Positions 24,885-37,548 of a DNA stretch of 64,000 nucleotides are shown piece by piece. The notes under the pieces were generated by a model. It was not told the origin of the DNA and made no database searches. It saw only the letters and a list, made by a program, of their open reading frames with translations. This DNA comes from Pogostemon cablin. Taxonomy: Eukaryota; Streptophyta; Magnoliopsida; Lamiales; Lamiaceae. The translations under genes were made by a program, and so were the position numbers. The stretch covers positions 3,574,355 through 3,638,354 of the forward strand of contig CM042970.1 in the NCBI GenBank assembly GCA_023678885.1, read 5' to 3'. Every line of letters begins with the position of its first letter. The first letter of the stretch is position 1.

Positions 24885-24948
24885 CCGACCTTAGCTCAGT
24901 TGGTAGAGCGGCGGACTGTAGTGAGGGTTTCGAATCCGGCAGGTCGGA
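24885..24948 (+). pseudogene. tRNA-Tyr (GTA) relic lacking the 3' anticodon arm
   Basis: CCGACCT and AGGTCGG form a perfect 7-bp acceptor stem. The D arm GCTCAGTTGGTAGAGC is intact, and GCGGACTGTAG matches the 5' anticodon stem and GTA anticodon of plant nuclear tRNA-Tyr. After CTGTAG the sequence jumps to a T-arm-like TTCGAATCCGG. The intron, 3' anticodon stem and variable loop are missing, so the gene is about 64 nt. The 5' T-stem strand (AGGGT) no longer pairs with CCGGC. A T-rich run resembling a Pol III terminator follows. It is best read as a deleted copy that cannot fold as a tRNA. Confidence 0.75.
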
Positions 24949-24959
24949 CTTTGTATTTT

Positions 24960-26861
24960 TTATCCTCATTATTTTTTTATTAATTTTTGTCATTATTATA
25001 TTAGTGTTTTTATTAATTTAATTTGTTTGGTGACGTGGCAAGGTTATGTGGAGAGTGGAAAACAGATAGATTATAAAGCAGATAAATTCCGACAGGGTGC
25101 TTCGATTTCCTGGAATCAATGAATATATGTCTCTCTTCCTTACACTGTCACACATCACACGGACCCATAATCGAACTATTAAACATAATTAATTATTTAT
25201 TTAATTAATTTTAGATAATGTTTTTGGGAAAACAAAACAATAATCATAAGCATGCCTTGTTGCACCCCAATTAATACCACCCAACATAAAAAGAAGATAC
25301 GCACAAAAGGAGGAATTAGTAGCTATATTCCATCAATTTTAAATTGTTAAAATATGGAGTAGTAGTAATTCATAAATTGTAGGAGAACCAGTTTAAATAT
25401 TGGTGGATAAATTTATTAAAAATGGAGTAATTATTTTAACCAATTTTTTTGGAGGGCTAAATGTTTAATTTATGATAAATTAGTAAAAATGGAGTAGTTA
25501 TTTTAACCAATTTTTTTGGAGGGCTAAATGTTTAATTTTTGAGAAATTAAACAACGTAGAATGATCGTGATATATTTATAATGTGAAAATTATTCAAGAT
25601 CAGTTTGGATGAATATTGTGGATGGTCAATTTTTATCGGGGTTAATTTGTAAAAAATAAGAATAAGAAATAAATACTATGTTTTATATGTCTGATTTATT
25701 GTTACCATCATAATCTCATTTTTCACTAATTCAATAAAAATCGACCATCAATAGATATGATATTAAAAGTTTGAACTCATATCTACTTAAAAGTTTGGAT
25801 GGATATGGATGTCCTCCATGAATTAGTATTATTAGAGGTGTTAAATTTGCTCACCACGGGTCAACTTGTCTCACCAATAGTTCAATTGGTAAATAGTCCG
25901 CCACACATATAACCCGTATGATCGGACCGTCCGTCAATATTCACCTTATTTAATTTTAAAAAAAGTAGTGATTTTACTGAATTTTTTTAATGTTCATCAA
26001 TGAATATTGATTGAGATCACCCAACTTATGACTTGACATACACAAAATGTTTGACGTCGTATTTTAAAATGTAGTTACCTTATTTATATATAACATGGAT
26101 AAAAATATGATCATGATCAACCAAATTAAATAAAAATTAATTCAGCTGTGACAGTGGTGCTCATAATAAGTTTCTCATTACTTTCATGATCTAGAAGCAA
26201 TACTGTTGTACACCACGTTTACATGTTCATGCAATGAACAATTATGTATATGTATGTACGGATTCATATGCATATGAGATAACCATCTAAGACTATAATA
26301 TATTATACTACATAAGATCATTAATCTATTGTAATGGAAGCACATAAATCATGTAGCACACAATCAAGACAACTGCAAATGGGCTGATCAGTATATTTAA
26401 TTTTTATTAAAAAAATTTTAATGATAAATACAAAACTATGTTCGGAGACAAACTTCGACATAAGTTGTAAGAGATTCTTGATTTTACTTCATCTGAATTA
26501 ATAAATTATAATGGCTTATGAGTCATATTTTTTTTGGATTAATTTGTGTCATTTTTTATATTATTTCATGTGTCGCTAATTATATGATTGGTTTATAAAA
26601 AATATGGTCATTGTTCGAAAAGTGTAGGACAAACAAATCACACCATCGGCCGAACATATCCATGAATTACATTTTACGGTGGTAGAAAAAAGATGATAAA
26701 TTCTATCATCAATTACTAAAATTTACCCATTTTTTTGTTCAATGATGGACGAATAGAACACTAAATATAATTCTTGGTCTCGAGCCTCAGCCAGGGACAT
26801 GATAGCCATGGTTCAAACCTTAATCCTTTTATTTTTGCAAAGCTAATGGTTAGAGAGTGCT
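24960..26861. other. AT-rich intergenic DNA
   Basis: No gene is recognised. It contains the 68-bp tandem duplication listed separately. Around 25832 a TTAGAGGTGTTAAATTTGCTC string resembles one end of a hAT-type MITE without a visible partner. Confidence 0.5.
25406..25541. repeat. 68-bp tandem duplication
   Basis: Two adjacent copies begin GATAAATT(T/A) and include GGAGGGCTAAATGTTTAATT. They are nearly identical. Confidence 0.85.
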
Positions 26862-27108
26862 TTAGAGACGGGATAAAACCGTCTCTTATATTGTCTCAAA
26901 ATTTGAGACGACAATGTACCGTCTCAAAAATAACTGAACCAGTCCCGGTTGAAAATCATTGCAAATACCATCTCAAAATAAATTGTCTCTAATACCATCT
27001 CAAATTGAGACTGTACCGTTTCTATTATTAGCGACGCACAAATTGTAGACGGTTGTAAAACCGTCTCAAAGTATTAAAAACCGTCTTTATTTAACACTTT
27101 TTTTAGTG
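26862..27108. mobile_element. Solo CACTA terminus with subterminal repeats
   Basis: The segment ends ...CACTTTTTTTAGTG at 27108, the reverse complement of a CACTA-type end (CACTAAAAAAAGTG). It contains at least seven ACCGTCTC or GAGACGG motifs in both orientations, the usual subterminal array. No opposite end with a matching 3-bp TSD is found. It differs from the CCGTTGCTA-type element at 2214, so it is a second CACTA family. Confidence 0.65.
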
Positions 27109-28085
27109 AGATAAAGAACTTAAAATCACATACTTATACATTCTCCACTGCTTCGTTGTGTGACATTATCTTTTGAAGTGAGTAAGTGTGATTTAAAAAG
27201 AATTCGGAAAAATAAGTTTTTTTTTTTTTACACAAAATTTGGGAATGAATGTGTGAGATTAGGTGGGGTGTACTTTAAAGGTGTTAAAATAAATGAGCAA
27301 CACGATAATTCTGTTCAACTCGACTCATGATTATTTGAGCTTGTTTTATACTCGTTATGTTAATGAATTGAGTTGAGCTCGGTTTAAAAAGATTCGATAA
27401 TTATTATTTAATTAAAAGATATATAAACTTATATAATAATATTTAAATGTAATAATAATGAAATATATTAATAAAAAACCCAATTTGATAAGACTTTATA
27501 ACTCAATTCGATTTGCTTAATGAGTCTAGTCGAATTTGTGCTCAAATAAGTCGAGCATGCTCTTATAGGATGAGCCGAGTCGAGCACAAGTATACATTAT
27601 CCGTACTCACTCGACTCATTTAACATCTCTAACAGGTGTTTATATTTGGGTAAATGAATATAATATTTTAATTTTTTGTCATATGAGGGAGTGTTTTTAT
27701 GTTTTTTGGGTAGGGGTTTTTTAGTTTTTTAGTTTTTTAGTTTGGTTTGGTAAAAAATTTCCTGTGATATTTGATGTTACTGCATCAATTTTTGTGTTGT
27801 ATTGTTGGTTAAGTGACACATGAGAAAATGATGTTTAAACCTGGTTTATTGTGTTTTATAAACCTAATTTAGAAAACAAGGTTTAACAAACCAATTGAAT
27901 AGTTAGTGGTTATATGTTTGTTTGGAATTTTTTTAGGGAAAAATTTTAATTTTATTATTATTCTTTTAATAAAATAAGGTGGTGACGTGTACATAAGAGA
28001 TTACTTATATGAGAAAAGAGATAAAGTAAAAAGGAAATGATATTTATTGAGGAGATGGCATGGATAAAGGTGGTGGATTGAATTA

Positions 28086-28088
<3 letters not shown>

Positions 28089-28153
<65 letters not shown>
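28089..28153. repeat. (AT)n microsatellite, about 65 bp
   Basis: Uninterrupted alternating AT. The length in an assembly may be unreliable. Confidence 0.95.
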
Positions 28154-28158
<5 letters not shown>

Positions 28159-28867
28159 ACTAATGATACTGAAAAAAGTATACGTAGAAAAAAAATCTCA
28201 TACCATATACAACTTGTATATTAAACAATTTCAACATAAAAATTAAAACCTCAAGATGTGTCAATATATGGTATGGGATTACTTATTTTAATTTAGTGTT
28301 TTATCTGTATTTTATTTTTAAATTGAATGACATGTGTTATTATTATTTTTCAGATTAATATTATTATATTCTAAGAATTTAATGATTATTTATATGGTAT
28401 ATTTTTATATAATGAAACAGTATAAATGAAATATGAAACTTGAATATAGAATTTAAATAGTTCACTCGCTACTTTCATATTGCCTTTTCATAATTACACG
28501 GTGTACCCTAAATTAGGGCAAGATTATTCATTTATAATCGAAATGATTAGTGGGGGCAAGATAGATATGATTATTATGATTAGTTAGGTAATTAGGAGAA
28601 GAATGTGATTAAGTTTTGGCAAGCATTCCATGTTAGGCGTAATTAAAGGGTTGAGAATAATGCATGTTGAGCTGACTACAAATTAATCTAATGAAAGCGA
28701 TATGTTACCATAGTTTATTTGTTGACCCAAAACAATCATTATTTCATATCCTCTCATCATTGTGTATGTGTTGACACCTTTACCTTTCTTCTTAGGTCCA
28801 CCTTCAATTTTACTTGTACTAATAATATAATCAATCATTTAAAATTAGTTTTAAAAAAATACTACTA

Positions 28868-28868
<1 letters not shown>

Positions 28869-28903
<35 letters not shown>
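28869..28903. repeat. (ATT)n microsatellite
   Basis: About eleven ATT units. Confidence 0.95.
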
Positions 28904-29112
28904 AGTAAGATTCCAAGTAAATATGCAGACATTGAAGAAGACAAATACTCCATCGTTCCTTGTATACTTCACATATTATTGTGCACAAAGTTTAAGAAAA
29001 TTTTATTTTTTAATATATAAAGTATGAAAAAGAAGAAATATTTTATTAATTAAATTAATAAGGTGTATAAAATTATTGAAATGTACAAAGAAAAGAGTAT
29101 TATGTTGGATAT

Positions 29113-29778
29113 TGTTGAAGAATGGTGTGTAAATCTTAATCCATCATGTGAGTTTGGAGTGTTACTGTGAAGCTAAGGGTCTGAAGTACTTAATGGACGT
29201 GGTGCATGAGTTATACACATGATGTTGAGTCAGATAGATCAGCTACAAGACAACACACCAGCTTGTGATCACATGTGGAGAATGCATCAGTTTGTTAGGT
29301 TGTTGAGGCGGTTACTTGGTTAGTTGTGAGCATGTGATCCCTTCAGTTGGATAGCCAAAAAGCACTTGAGTTGTGATCATCCATTGGTGCACATGACAAT
29401 AAGTTATGTGGAGGGAATCGATATAAAAAGCTCACACACTACACCTGCAGAATCATCATCATCATCATTATCAGTCTTCATTTTTCTTCGTTTGACTTGC
29501 AGCTGGTTGTAAAGCTGATTCTAGGAAGTTTGAATCAGTTGTTCATCTTGTATTACATCTATCAATAAGAAAGTTATCTTTCCCTCACAGTGGACGTAGA
29601 TCTTTAAGATCAAACCACTATAATCCTCTTGTGTAATCTTCTTCTTTTGTTTTGGGGTTTTGCTGGTTTCTCATTGTGTGTGTGTGTTAATCAACTCTTC
29701 AACGTGCAAGCATCGAGTGTGATCGTCGTGTGTGATCAAGTATCTTGTGGAGAATCAAGATAACCTGTTAGATTCACA
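29113..29778 (+). repeat. 5' LTR of the copia element
   Basis: 666 bp, with TG at the start and CA at the end. About 21 substitutions and a 3-bp indel separate it from the 3' copy by my reading. Confidence 0.9.
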
Positions 29779-29833
29779 ACAAGTGGCGCCGTCTGTGGGA
29801 AACAAATCATCAAACGAAGCTGAACACAAGAAG

Positions 29834-32800
29834 ATGAACACCACCCGATTTGATATTGAGAAGCTCTCTGAAAAAATAGATTTCAGTCTCTGGAAACTTA
29901 AGATGAAGACGATCTTGACACAACAAGGGCTTATTGATGCATTGAAGCCACCTCCACCAGTCAAGACAGAAATCATCAAAGATCCATCAGCAGCAGGACC
30001 TCCAAGAGTACAAGTAGATGATGAGGTTCTTCGTAAAGCTCATTCTACAATCATTTTATGCTTGGGGGATAAGGCACTACGGGAAGTAGCTAGGGAGACT
30101 ACTGCAATTGGAGTCTGGGAAAAGTTAGATTCAATGTTTATGGTCAAGATTTTGACAAATCGACTTCACATTAGGCAGAAACTGAATGCATACAAAATGA
30201 CTGATGAAAAGCCTATTTTGGATCAAGTTGATAAGTTTGTCAAGATCATGGATGACTTTGAAAGTGTTGATTCAAAGATATCAGAAGAAGAGAAGGTTCT
30301 CATGTTGATGACAACACTTCCAAGATCTTTCCAAACCTTCAAAGATACCCTGTTATATGGTAATCAAAGCTCTATCAAGTTTGATAATGTTTTACTAGCA
30401 CTCATGTCTAGAGAATTACAACTAGTAACTGATAGTACTCAGAGTTCTGGAAGAGAATGTTTGGTTGTCAAGAAGAACAATCAAGCTAAAAGAAATAAAA
30501 AGAAGAAAAAGGGTTCTGAAGGAAATAAACAAGACAGGAAATAAGGAGAGCATACTAAAGAAGGAGAAGTAAGGAAATGCTATCACTGTAACCAACCTGG
30601 CCATATGAGAAGAAACTGTTACAAGTGGAAAGCTAGCAAAGACAAAGGCATTGAAAATGGGAAAGAAACTGATCAACAAAACCAAGTAAATCAAACTGCT
30701 CCTGCACAAGAAGATGCTACAAAATATGTTGAAGTATTGACAATCACTGCATCTGAGATCTCCTCTGAGTGAGTGATTGATTCTGGCTGCACCTTCCATA
30801 TGACCAAGTCAAGCATTGGTTGATAGGGTTTAAACATCAGAATGAAGGCTCTGTACTTCTTGGAAATAATCAAACATGCAAAATCATGGGAAGAGGATCT
30901 GTCAAGCTTGAAATGTCTGATGGTACAGTAAGAATGCTTCATGATGTAAGGTATGTCCCTGATCTAAGAATAAATCTTATCTCTCTTGGTAATCTTGATT
31001 CCATGGGATATAGTTTCCAGTCAACAGATGGTCTTTTGACTGTCACAAAGGGAAATGATGTGTTTTTGAAAGGTATAAAGAAACATGATCTATATTTCTT
31101 GTGTGGCAGTACTGTCACTGCTCAAGCTTGTAGCACTAGTACAATAGACAATTCTATCATATGGCATGGAAGGCTTGGTCATATAAGTGTGAGGGGTCTG
31201 CAAAAATTGGCTAAACAAAAGTTATTATGTGGTCACACTTCCATTACTTTGAATCAATGTGAGCATTGTGTGATGGGAAAGGCAAAGAGATTAAAATTTG
31301 GTATTGGTGAACATAAATCTTCATCTGTGTTGGATTATGTTCATTCTGACCTGTGGGGACCTGCCAAGAACATCACAAAGGGGGGTGAAAAATATTTCAT
31401 CTCCTTCATAGATAATTATTCAAGAAAAGTATGGATTCATATATTGAAATCCAAGGATGAAGCTTTCACTAAGTTCAAAGAATGGTTGGTTGAGGTTGAA
31501 AACCAAACTGATAAGAAATTGAAGTACTTAAGGACTGACAATGGCTTGGAATATTTGTCAGATGAATTCAATCAGTTTTGTAAGGATAGATGTATTAAAA
31601 GACATAAGACAGTTCCATTAACTCCACAACAAAATGGAACAACAGAAAGTATGAATCAGACTATTCTGGAAAAAGTTAGGTGTATGATTAGTAGTGGAGG
31701 ATTTCCAAAGAGTTTTTGGGGAGAATTAGCTACTACAGCAGCATTTCTCATACATAGATGTTTATCCTCACCACTTAACTTCAAAACTCCAGAGGAAGTT
31801 TGGAGTGGTAAACCTGCAGATTACAGTAGGCTGAAAGTAATAGGATGTCTTGCTTATGCTCATATAAAACAAGGAAAGCTGGAACCAAGAGCTTTGAAAT
31901 GTGTACTAGTTGGTTATCCATCTAGAGTAAAGGGTTATAAATTGTGGAGTCCAGAACAACAGAAGATTCTAATCAGCAGGGATGTATCCTTTGATGAAGG
32001 AAAAATGCCACTATTGGAAAAGGTCAAAGCTACAGCAAGCTCTGATCAAGATGTTGAGCCTCAGGTGGTGCCTTACAAGTCAGCTAGTGGTGGTGACAAC
32101 AATTTGGAAGAGCAAAACACCTATCATCTTGCCAGAGATAGACAAAGAAAAGAAATTATACCACATGCAAGATACTTCCAAGGTGATCTTGTTTCCTATG
32201 CTTTGTATACTGCTTCTGAAGTTGAATCACTTGAACCTAGGAGTTACAAGGAAGCTGTAAATAGTGTTGATAGTGATCAGTGGATAATGGCTATACAAGA
32301 AGAGCTCTTATCCCTAGATAAGAATCACACATGGGATATAGTGGAGAAGCCAAAACAGTAGAAATTAGTAAGTTGTAAATGGATTTTCAGAAAGAAACCA
32401 TCTACAGTTGAAGGAGGAAAACCTAGATTCAAGCCAAGATTAGTAGCAAGAGGATTTTCACAGAAGGAAGGTATTCACTACAATGAGATATTCTCACCTG
32501 TAGTTAAACATTATTTTATAAGGATCATTCTCTCATTAGTCACACAATGGAATCTTGAGCTTCATCAAATGGATATTACTACAACTTTTCTACATGGAGA
32601 GTTAGAAGAGCAAATATACATGACCATACCAGAAGGCATTGAACTTCAGAGCTCAAGTTCCAAAGCTTGTTTGCTTAAAAGATCTCTCTATGGTCTTAAG
32701 CAAAGTCCAAGACAATGGTACTTGAGATTTGATAAGTATATAGTCAAGTGTGGGTTCCAGAGAAGTCTACATGATAGTTTTGTATACTATATGGATGAAG

Positions 32801-33804
32801 GTGGTCTATTTACATACCTTTTGTTGTATGTTGATGATATGCTATTGGCTAGTCATACAATAGTTGGTATTCTGAAGGTGAAAAGAATGTTGGAAGCTGA
32901 ATTTGACATGAAGGATCTTTGAGAAGCCAAGATGATCCTTGGAATGTCAATTGATAGAAACAGGATCAGTGGAACTTTAATGCTAAACCAAGAGGCTTAC
33001 ATGTTAAAGGTCATAAAGAGGTATAATATGGATGAGTGTAAGACAGTCACTACCCCATTTAAACAAGGTGTAAAGTTGACTCTACAGCAGGGACCAAAGT
33101 CTACAACAAAAGTTTTTGAAATAGACAAGACTCCCTATGCTAGTGCAGTAGGAAGTCTAATGTATTATATGGTCTGCTATAGGCCAAACATGGCTTTTAC
33201 ACTCAGTGTTTTAAGTAGATTCATGGGATCTCCTTGTAAACCACACTGGGAAGCAGCAAAGTGGGCTATGAAGTATATAAAAGGCACTGTCAGTAGGGGA
33301 TTGAAGTTTCAGAAAAACAATCAAGACAGTGAAGTACTGTGTGGATATGTTGATGCAGATTTTGCTGCAAATTTGGATACTAGAAAGTCTTTAACAGGTT
33401 ATATTTTTACTCTTTATGAAACTGCTATAAGTTGGAAGGCTAGTCATCAATCCATAATAGCCTTGTCTACAACTGAAGTTGAATTTGTGGCATTAACTGA
33501 AGCTATTAAGGAAGGTATATGGATTAGTGGTATGCTTGAAGAGCTTGGTGTGAAGCAAGAAACAGTGAAAGTGTTCTGTGACAATCAGAGTGCTATTCAT
33601 TTAGCAAAACATCAGGGTTATCATGAAAGAACAAAGCACATTGATGTCAAGATGTATTTTGTAAGGGATCTTGTTGAAAGTGGAACTGTTAAGGTGTGTA
33701 AAATTGACACCTCGGTCAATTCAGCTGATTGTCTAACTAAGGCTTTGCTTAGTTCTAAATTTGAACTAAGCTTAGGCTTAGTTGGGATGTGTAATGAAGT
33801 TTGA
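29834..33804 (+). pseudogene. copia gag-pol polyprotein with four nonsense codons and one frameshift
   Basis: The likely start is ATG 29834. Gag runs to a TAA at 30542, followed in the same frame by a CCHC knuckle (CYHCNQPGHMRRNC). The protease motif VIDSGCTFHMT is preceded by TGA at 30770, where family members have Trp. A small indel near 30805 shifts the frame. Integrase follows with the HSDLWGP, RTDNGLEY and QQNG..ES blocks, so the DDE residues are kept. A TAG lies at 32359 before reverse transcriptase, which retains QMDIT and YVDDM. A TGA lies at 32920 in the MKDL-EAKMILGM region. RNase H keeps DADFA, STTEVEF, DNQSA and a final HID, and ends at TGA 33802-33804. The catalytic residues survive, so decay is recent, but the protein cannot be made in one piece. 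Confidence 0.9.
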
Positions 33805-33884
33805 AGTACTGCTCAAAAAGAGCAGTAAAATGAGGGAAGGTAGCAATCTTAGTTGAAGATGGATACTTGATTTAAAGTGGAGTA

Positions 33885-34548
33885 TGTTGAAGAATGATGT
33901 GTAAATCTTGATCCATTATGTGAGTTTGGAGTGTTGCTGTGAAGCTAAGGGTCTGAAGTACTTAATGGACGTGGTGCATGAGTTATACACGTGATGTTGA
34001 GTCAGATAGATCAGCTACAAGACAACACACCAGATTGTGATCACATGTGGAGAATGCATCAGTTTGTTAGGTTGTTGAGGCAGTTACTTGGTTAGTTGTG
34101 AGCATGTGATCCCTTCAGTTGGATAGCTAAGAAGCACGTGAGTTGTGATCATCCATTGGTGCACATGGCAGTCATTTATGTGGAGGGAATCGATATAAAA
34201 AGCTCACACACTACACCTGCAGAATCATCATCATCATCACCAGTCTTCATTTTTCTTCGTCTGACTTGCAGCTGGTTGTAAAGCTGATTCTAGGAAGTTT
34301 GAATCAGTTGTTCATCTTGTATTACATCTATCAATAAGAAAGTTATCTTTCCCTCACAGTGGACATAGATCTTTAAGATCGAACCACTATAATCCTCTTG
34401 TGTAATCTTCTTCTTTTGCTTTGGGGTTTTGCTGATTTCTCATTGTGTGTGTGTGTGTTAATCAACTCTTCAACGTGCAAGCATCGAGTGTGTTCGTCGT
34501 GTGTGATCAAGTATCTTGTGGAGAATCAAGATAACCTGTTAGATTCAC
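33885..34548 (+). repeat. 3' LTR of the copia element
   Basis: 664 bp and about 97% identical to the 5' LTR. It is preceded by the polypurine-like tract. Confidence 0.9.
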
Positions 34549-35117
34549 AATAGACATGTGTAAAAATAAGATATAATTATAATGTATGTTTTACTATTTT
34601 TAGTAATAATGAAATATGAAATATTTTGAGAGACGGATAATGGGAGGATGGGAGAATATTATTTTATTAATATTCAAATATTATACGGCAGATCCAAAAT
34701 TAGAAAATTTGAGTACAAGTTTGTTAATATTCAAATATTTTAAGCCAATATTGACCTCACAAACTTAAAGAACGTAGTGAATTGAGTACAAGTTTATACC
34801 AACCATTAATAATTGACCAAGACTTGTGTACGTGAACTTCTAATGGAATGTTTTTTTATGGGAATAAAAAATGGAGTATAACATTTTAATATAAAAAAAT
34901 AATACAAAAGCGATAATGTGACGCAATAAACTATTTTATAAATAATTTATAATATAAATAAAAAGTGATAATATTTTAAAAGAAAAATGAATAACATATT
35001 AAAAGAAAAATGATAACTAATTATGAACGTATAAAATAGTCTCATCATAAAACGGTCTCACACAAGACTGTCCCTTAATAATTTAAGATACAACCTAATT
35101 ATATATATTTTTTAATA

Positions 35118-35340
35118 CTCCCTCCGTCCTTTGAGAAGATGAACATTTGTTTTTTGCATGTGAATTAAAGAGTATGACTATTATTTGATGTGTAGTGAAT
35201 ATTTGTATTAGTGGATGTGTGGTCTCATATATTAATTATATTAGTAATGTGTGTGAGTTCATGTGTTTAAAAGGAGAAATGCATACTTTTTGTGCAGACG
35301 CCCAAAATGAAAAAATGTTCACCTATCTGGCGGACGGAAG
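35118..35340. mobile_element. Stowaway MITE
   Basis: CTCCCTCCGTCCTTTGAGAA at the left and the diverged inverse CTGGCGGACGGAAG at the right, flanked by TA (35116-35117 and 35341-35342). Confidence 0.8.
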
Positions 35341-35675
35341 TAATATAAAATAATTTTAAAAAAATACTAGTATTATATTTTGGTTACACTGCATGTAATC
35401 CTCTATATTTTAGATTCAATTAATTTTACTATACCAAGTAATTTTACGGTTTTAATTTTATTGTACGTTAGTATAGTAGTATAATTTTTTATTTTTATTT
35501 TGTTAGAGTATAAGAACTTTTAATTATTGTGTGACCTTAAAAAGGATAAAGGATAATTATTCGTGCACCTGGATGCACTGTATTTCAGTTTAGTTCAAAT
35601 ATTTAGTTGCATTATTTGATATTTGAAATAATAATAATTAATTAATTGCAAGAAAAATTACGAATTCTACTCCTA

Positions 35676-35878
35676 TTGCAAATTAATTTTTACTTTTGAG
35701 AAATTACAAAAAAAAAATTATCATTGAGTATTATTGCAATACGCACCCAATCTGTAATATTTTTCTTAAATGTGGGGTTTAAAGGTGAAACTATTTTTCA
35801 GAAATTGGGTGCATTCTACAATAATGTTTAAATGTAGAGTTTTTTTAGTAATTTCTCAAGATGAAGATTAATTTATAA
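35676..35878. mobile_element. Palindromic MITE, family with 58856-59050
   Basis: The left end (AAATTAATTTTTACTTTTGA) and right end (CAAGATGAAGATTAATTTAT) are inverted, and the inversion continues through GAAATTAC/GTAATTTC. The interior contains AATTGGGTGCATTCTACAAT, whose reverse complement resembles the centre of 58856-59050. The TSD is unclear. Confidence 0.6.
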
Positions 35879-36258
35879 TATAAATAAAGTTCGTAAATAT
35901 CGTTATAATAATATAAAAGAAAATTAGTGGCTTTTACAACTCGCACCTCATGGGTAGGAGTGGAAATAGGCCGAGTCAAGATAAACTTTGCAATTTGTAT
36001 AACGTTTTTAGGTTTAGGTCCGGCTTGTTAGCTATGAAAAATTTTCTTATGAGCAAAATCTAATATGTTTAAAAAAAAAGGGCCGAGTCTTAGAGACTAA
36101 TAATGACCTTTTTTGTAACATTTATTAAGTGGATTTAACCTAAACACTCATTTGTTAAAAAGGGCAAGTCAAGCAATGTCAAATTTTCAATGGATCGAAC
36201 CATAAGTTCCAATCGGACAACCTAACTTATTTCTACTCGTACAATCAGGCAATAAATG

Positions 36259-36978
36259 TAGGGGTGATCATGGTGAGGTTTGAGCGGTTTTTCAACAAAA
36301 TTTAAATTGTCTTACTATAGGTGGTTCGGTTTTATGTTTAATTTTAAACCACGGTTTTTCCATTATAATTTATCATATGGTTTTTTACGGTTTGGCGGTC
36401 GGTGTTGACGGTTTAGCGGTTTTTCTAATACATAGTGTATAACAATACAAATAACATAAAACCTATAGATAAATATTATTTTAGTAGCCCATAATGATAA
36501 TTACATGATATATTATTCTACTATAGTCTAAAAAAATAATTTTCTAATAGTAATAACTTGTTTGCTATTTTATACTTATAGTATCTCATTCTAATTACAA
36601 ATTGAAATGTCACTATATATTTAAAAGATAGATTATCATGAATGTTTTTTAAAACCATCACTATTTGTTAGAAAATTTGACAATTATAAAATTTACAAAG
36701 AATATCTATTTAAAGAGTATAACAAGTTGAGATTCTAAAATTTAAATAAGTTTAAATCAAATACATATTTGTATATATACATGTAAATATATGGATTATA
36801 TATAAGGAGGTGCGGTGCGGTGCAATTTTAAGAAAAAATCGAAATTGCACCGTTATGATGGTTCAGTTTTGTCTAATATAAATAAACCGTGGTTTACACA
36901 AATATATCATTAGTGGCGGTGCAATTCGATGCGGCTCAGACGGTTTGAGCGATTTTAAAAATTTTATGCTCACCCCTA
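36259..36978. mobile_element. Non-autonomous hAT element, 720 bp
   Basis: The termini TAGGGGTGATCAT and ATGCTCACCCCTA are inverted repeats and are flanked by identical 8-bp repeats AATAAATG (36251-36258 and 36979-36986), the hAT TSD length. The interior is rich in GGTTTTAC/GCGGTTT-like pieces and carries GTGCGGTGCGGTGCAATTTT near 36811. No transposase is encoded. Confidence 0.85.
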
Positions 36979-37021
36979 AATAAATGAATAGGATTTCATA
37001 TTTTAAAAACCTGCACATTGA

Positions 37022-37053
<32 letters not shown>
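37022..37053. repeat. (ATT)n microsatellite
   Basis: About ten uninterrupted ATT units, ending in TATAATTC. Confidence 0.9.
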
Positions 37054-37056
<3 letters not shown>

Positions 37057-37309
37057 ATTCGATGGACGTTGTGCGGTTGTATATAGATCAAATTTAAGAA
37101 TAAGAAAATATAGTTTTATTTCAAAAAAAGAATACTATAGGACAAAAGGGAGTGAAATTGAAGAATATCCAAGAAGAAAATGCAATAACGATTAATTAAC
37201 AGTTTGAGATGGGTATAATTGAAATTCAAGTCGAACATTAATACCGGTGAATGATAACATGAGTACTTAAAAAAGTTGCCCCATCAACGATCCGACCAGT
37301 ATTCAACTA

Positions 37310-37548
37310 CTCACTCCCATTTTTTCAAAGTTTTTTTTTTTAATTAATTTTTTATTTTATGCGTCCCACTCAAATAATACATTTTCTTTTTTTACATATA
37401 TAAATTTGGACACATCCACTAATACAATTAAAATATGTGGTCCACACACTTACTAATATAACTACTCACTACACATTAAATAATAATACTCCTTAATCCA
37501 CGTATAAAAAAGAAAAAACACCATTTACATGGACAGAGGGAGTATGGG
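37310..37548. mobile_element. Stowaway-like remnant
   Basis: A CACTCCCATTTTTTCAAAG start and an ACATGGACAGAGGGAGTA end, with the typical TTAATCCACGTATAAAAAAG block. The hAT element next door inserted at its right edge. Confidence 0.55.

Larger units (their letters stand above)
27109..29112. other. AT-rich spacer with microsatellites
   Basis: No gene is seen. A possible MITE at about 27277-27633 has opposed ends (GGTGTTAAAATAAATGAG and CTCATTTAACATCTCTAAC) but no agreeing TSD. Two simple repeats are listed separately. Confidence 0.5.
29113..34548 (+). mobile_element. Ty1/copia LTR retrotransposon, full length but coding-defective
   Basis: Two long direct repeats (29113-29778 and 33885-34548) begin TGTTGAAGAATG and end GATTCACA. 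Five bases after the 5' LTR lies TGGCGCCGTCTGTGGGA (29784-29800), a primer-binding-site type common in plant LTR elements. A purine-rich TTTAAAGTGGAGTA sits directly before the 3' LTR. The order of domains inside is gag, protease, integrase, reverse transcriptase, RNase H, which defines copia. No clean 5-bp TSD is visible (GATAT on the left, ATAGA on the right). Confidence 0.95.
34549..36258. other. Intergenic DNA with two MITEs
   Basis: No gene is seen. It contains the Stowaway at 35118-35340 and the palindromic MITE at 35676-35878. The rest is AT-rich. Confidence 0.5.

Noticed and set aside
24885..24948. Functional tRNA-Tyr gene
   Set aside because: The 3' anticodon stem and variable loop are missing and the T stem no longer pairs.
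26757..26775. CACTAAATATAATTC as the left end of the CACTA terminus at 27108
   Set aside because: Only the CACTAAA core agrees, there are no subterminal repeats beside it, and the flanking triplets differ.
26775..26840. tRNA-derived SINE head (GGTTCAAACC B-box-like string)
   Set aside because: The A box is poor, and there is no tail, TSD or second copy in the window.
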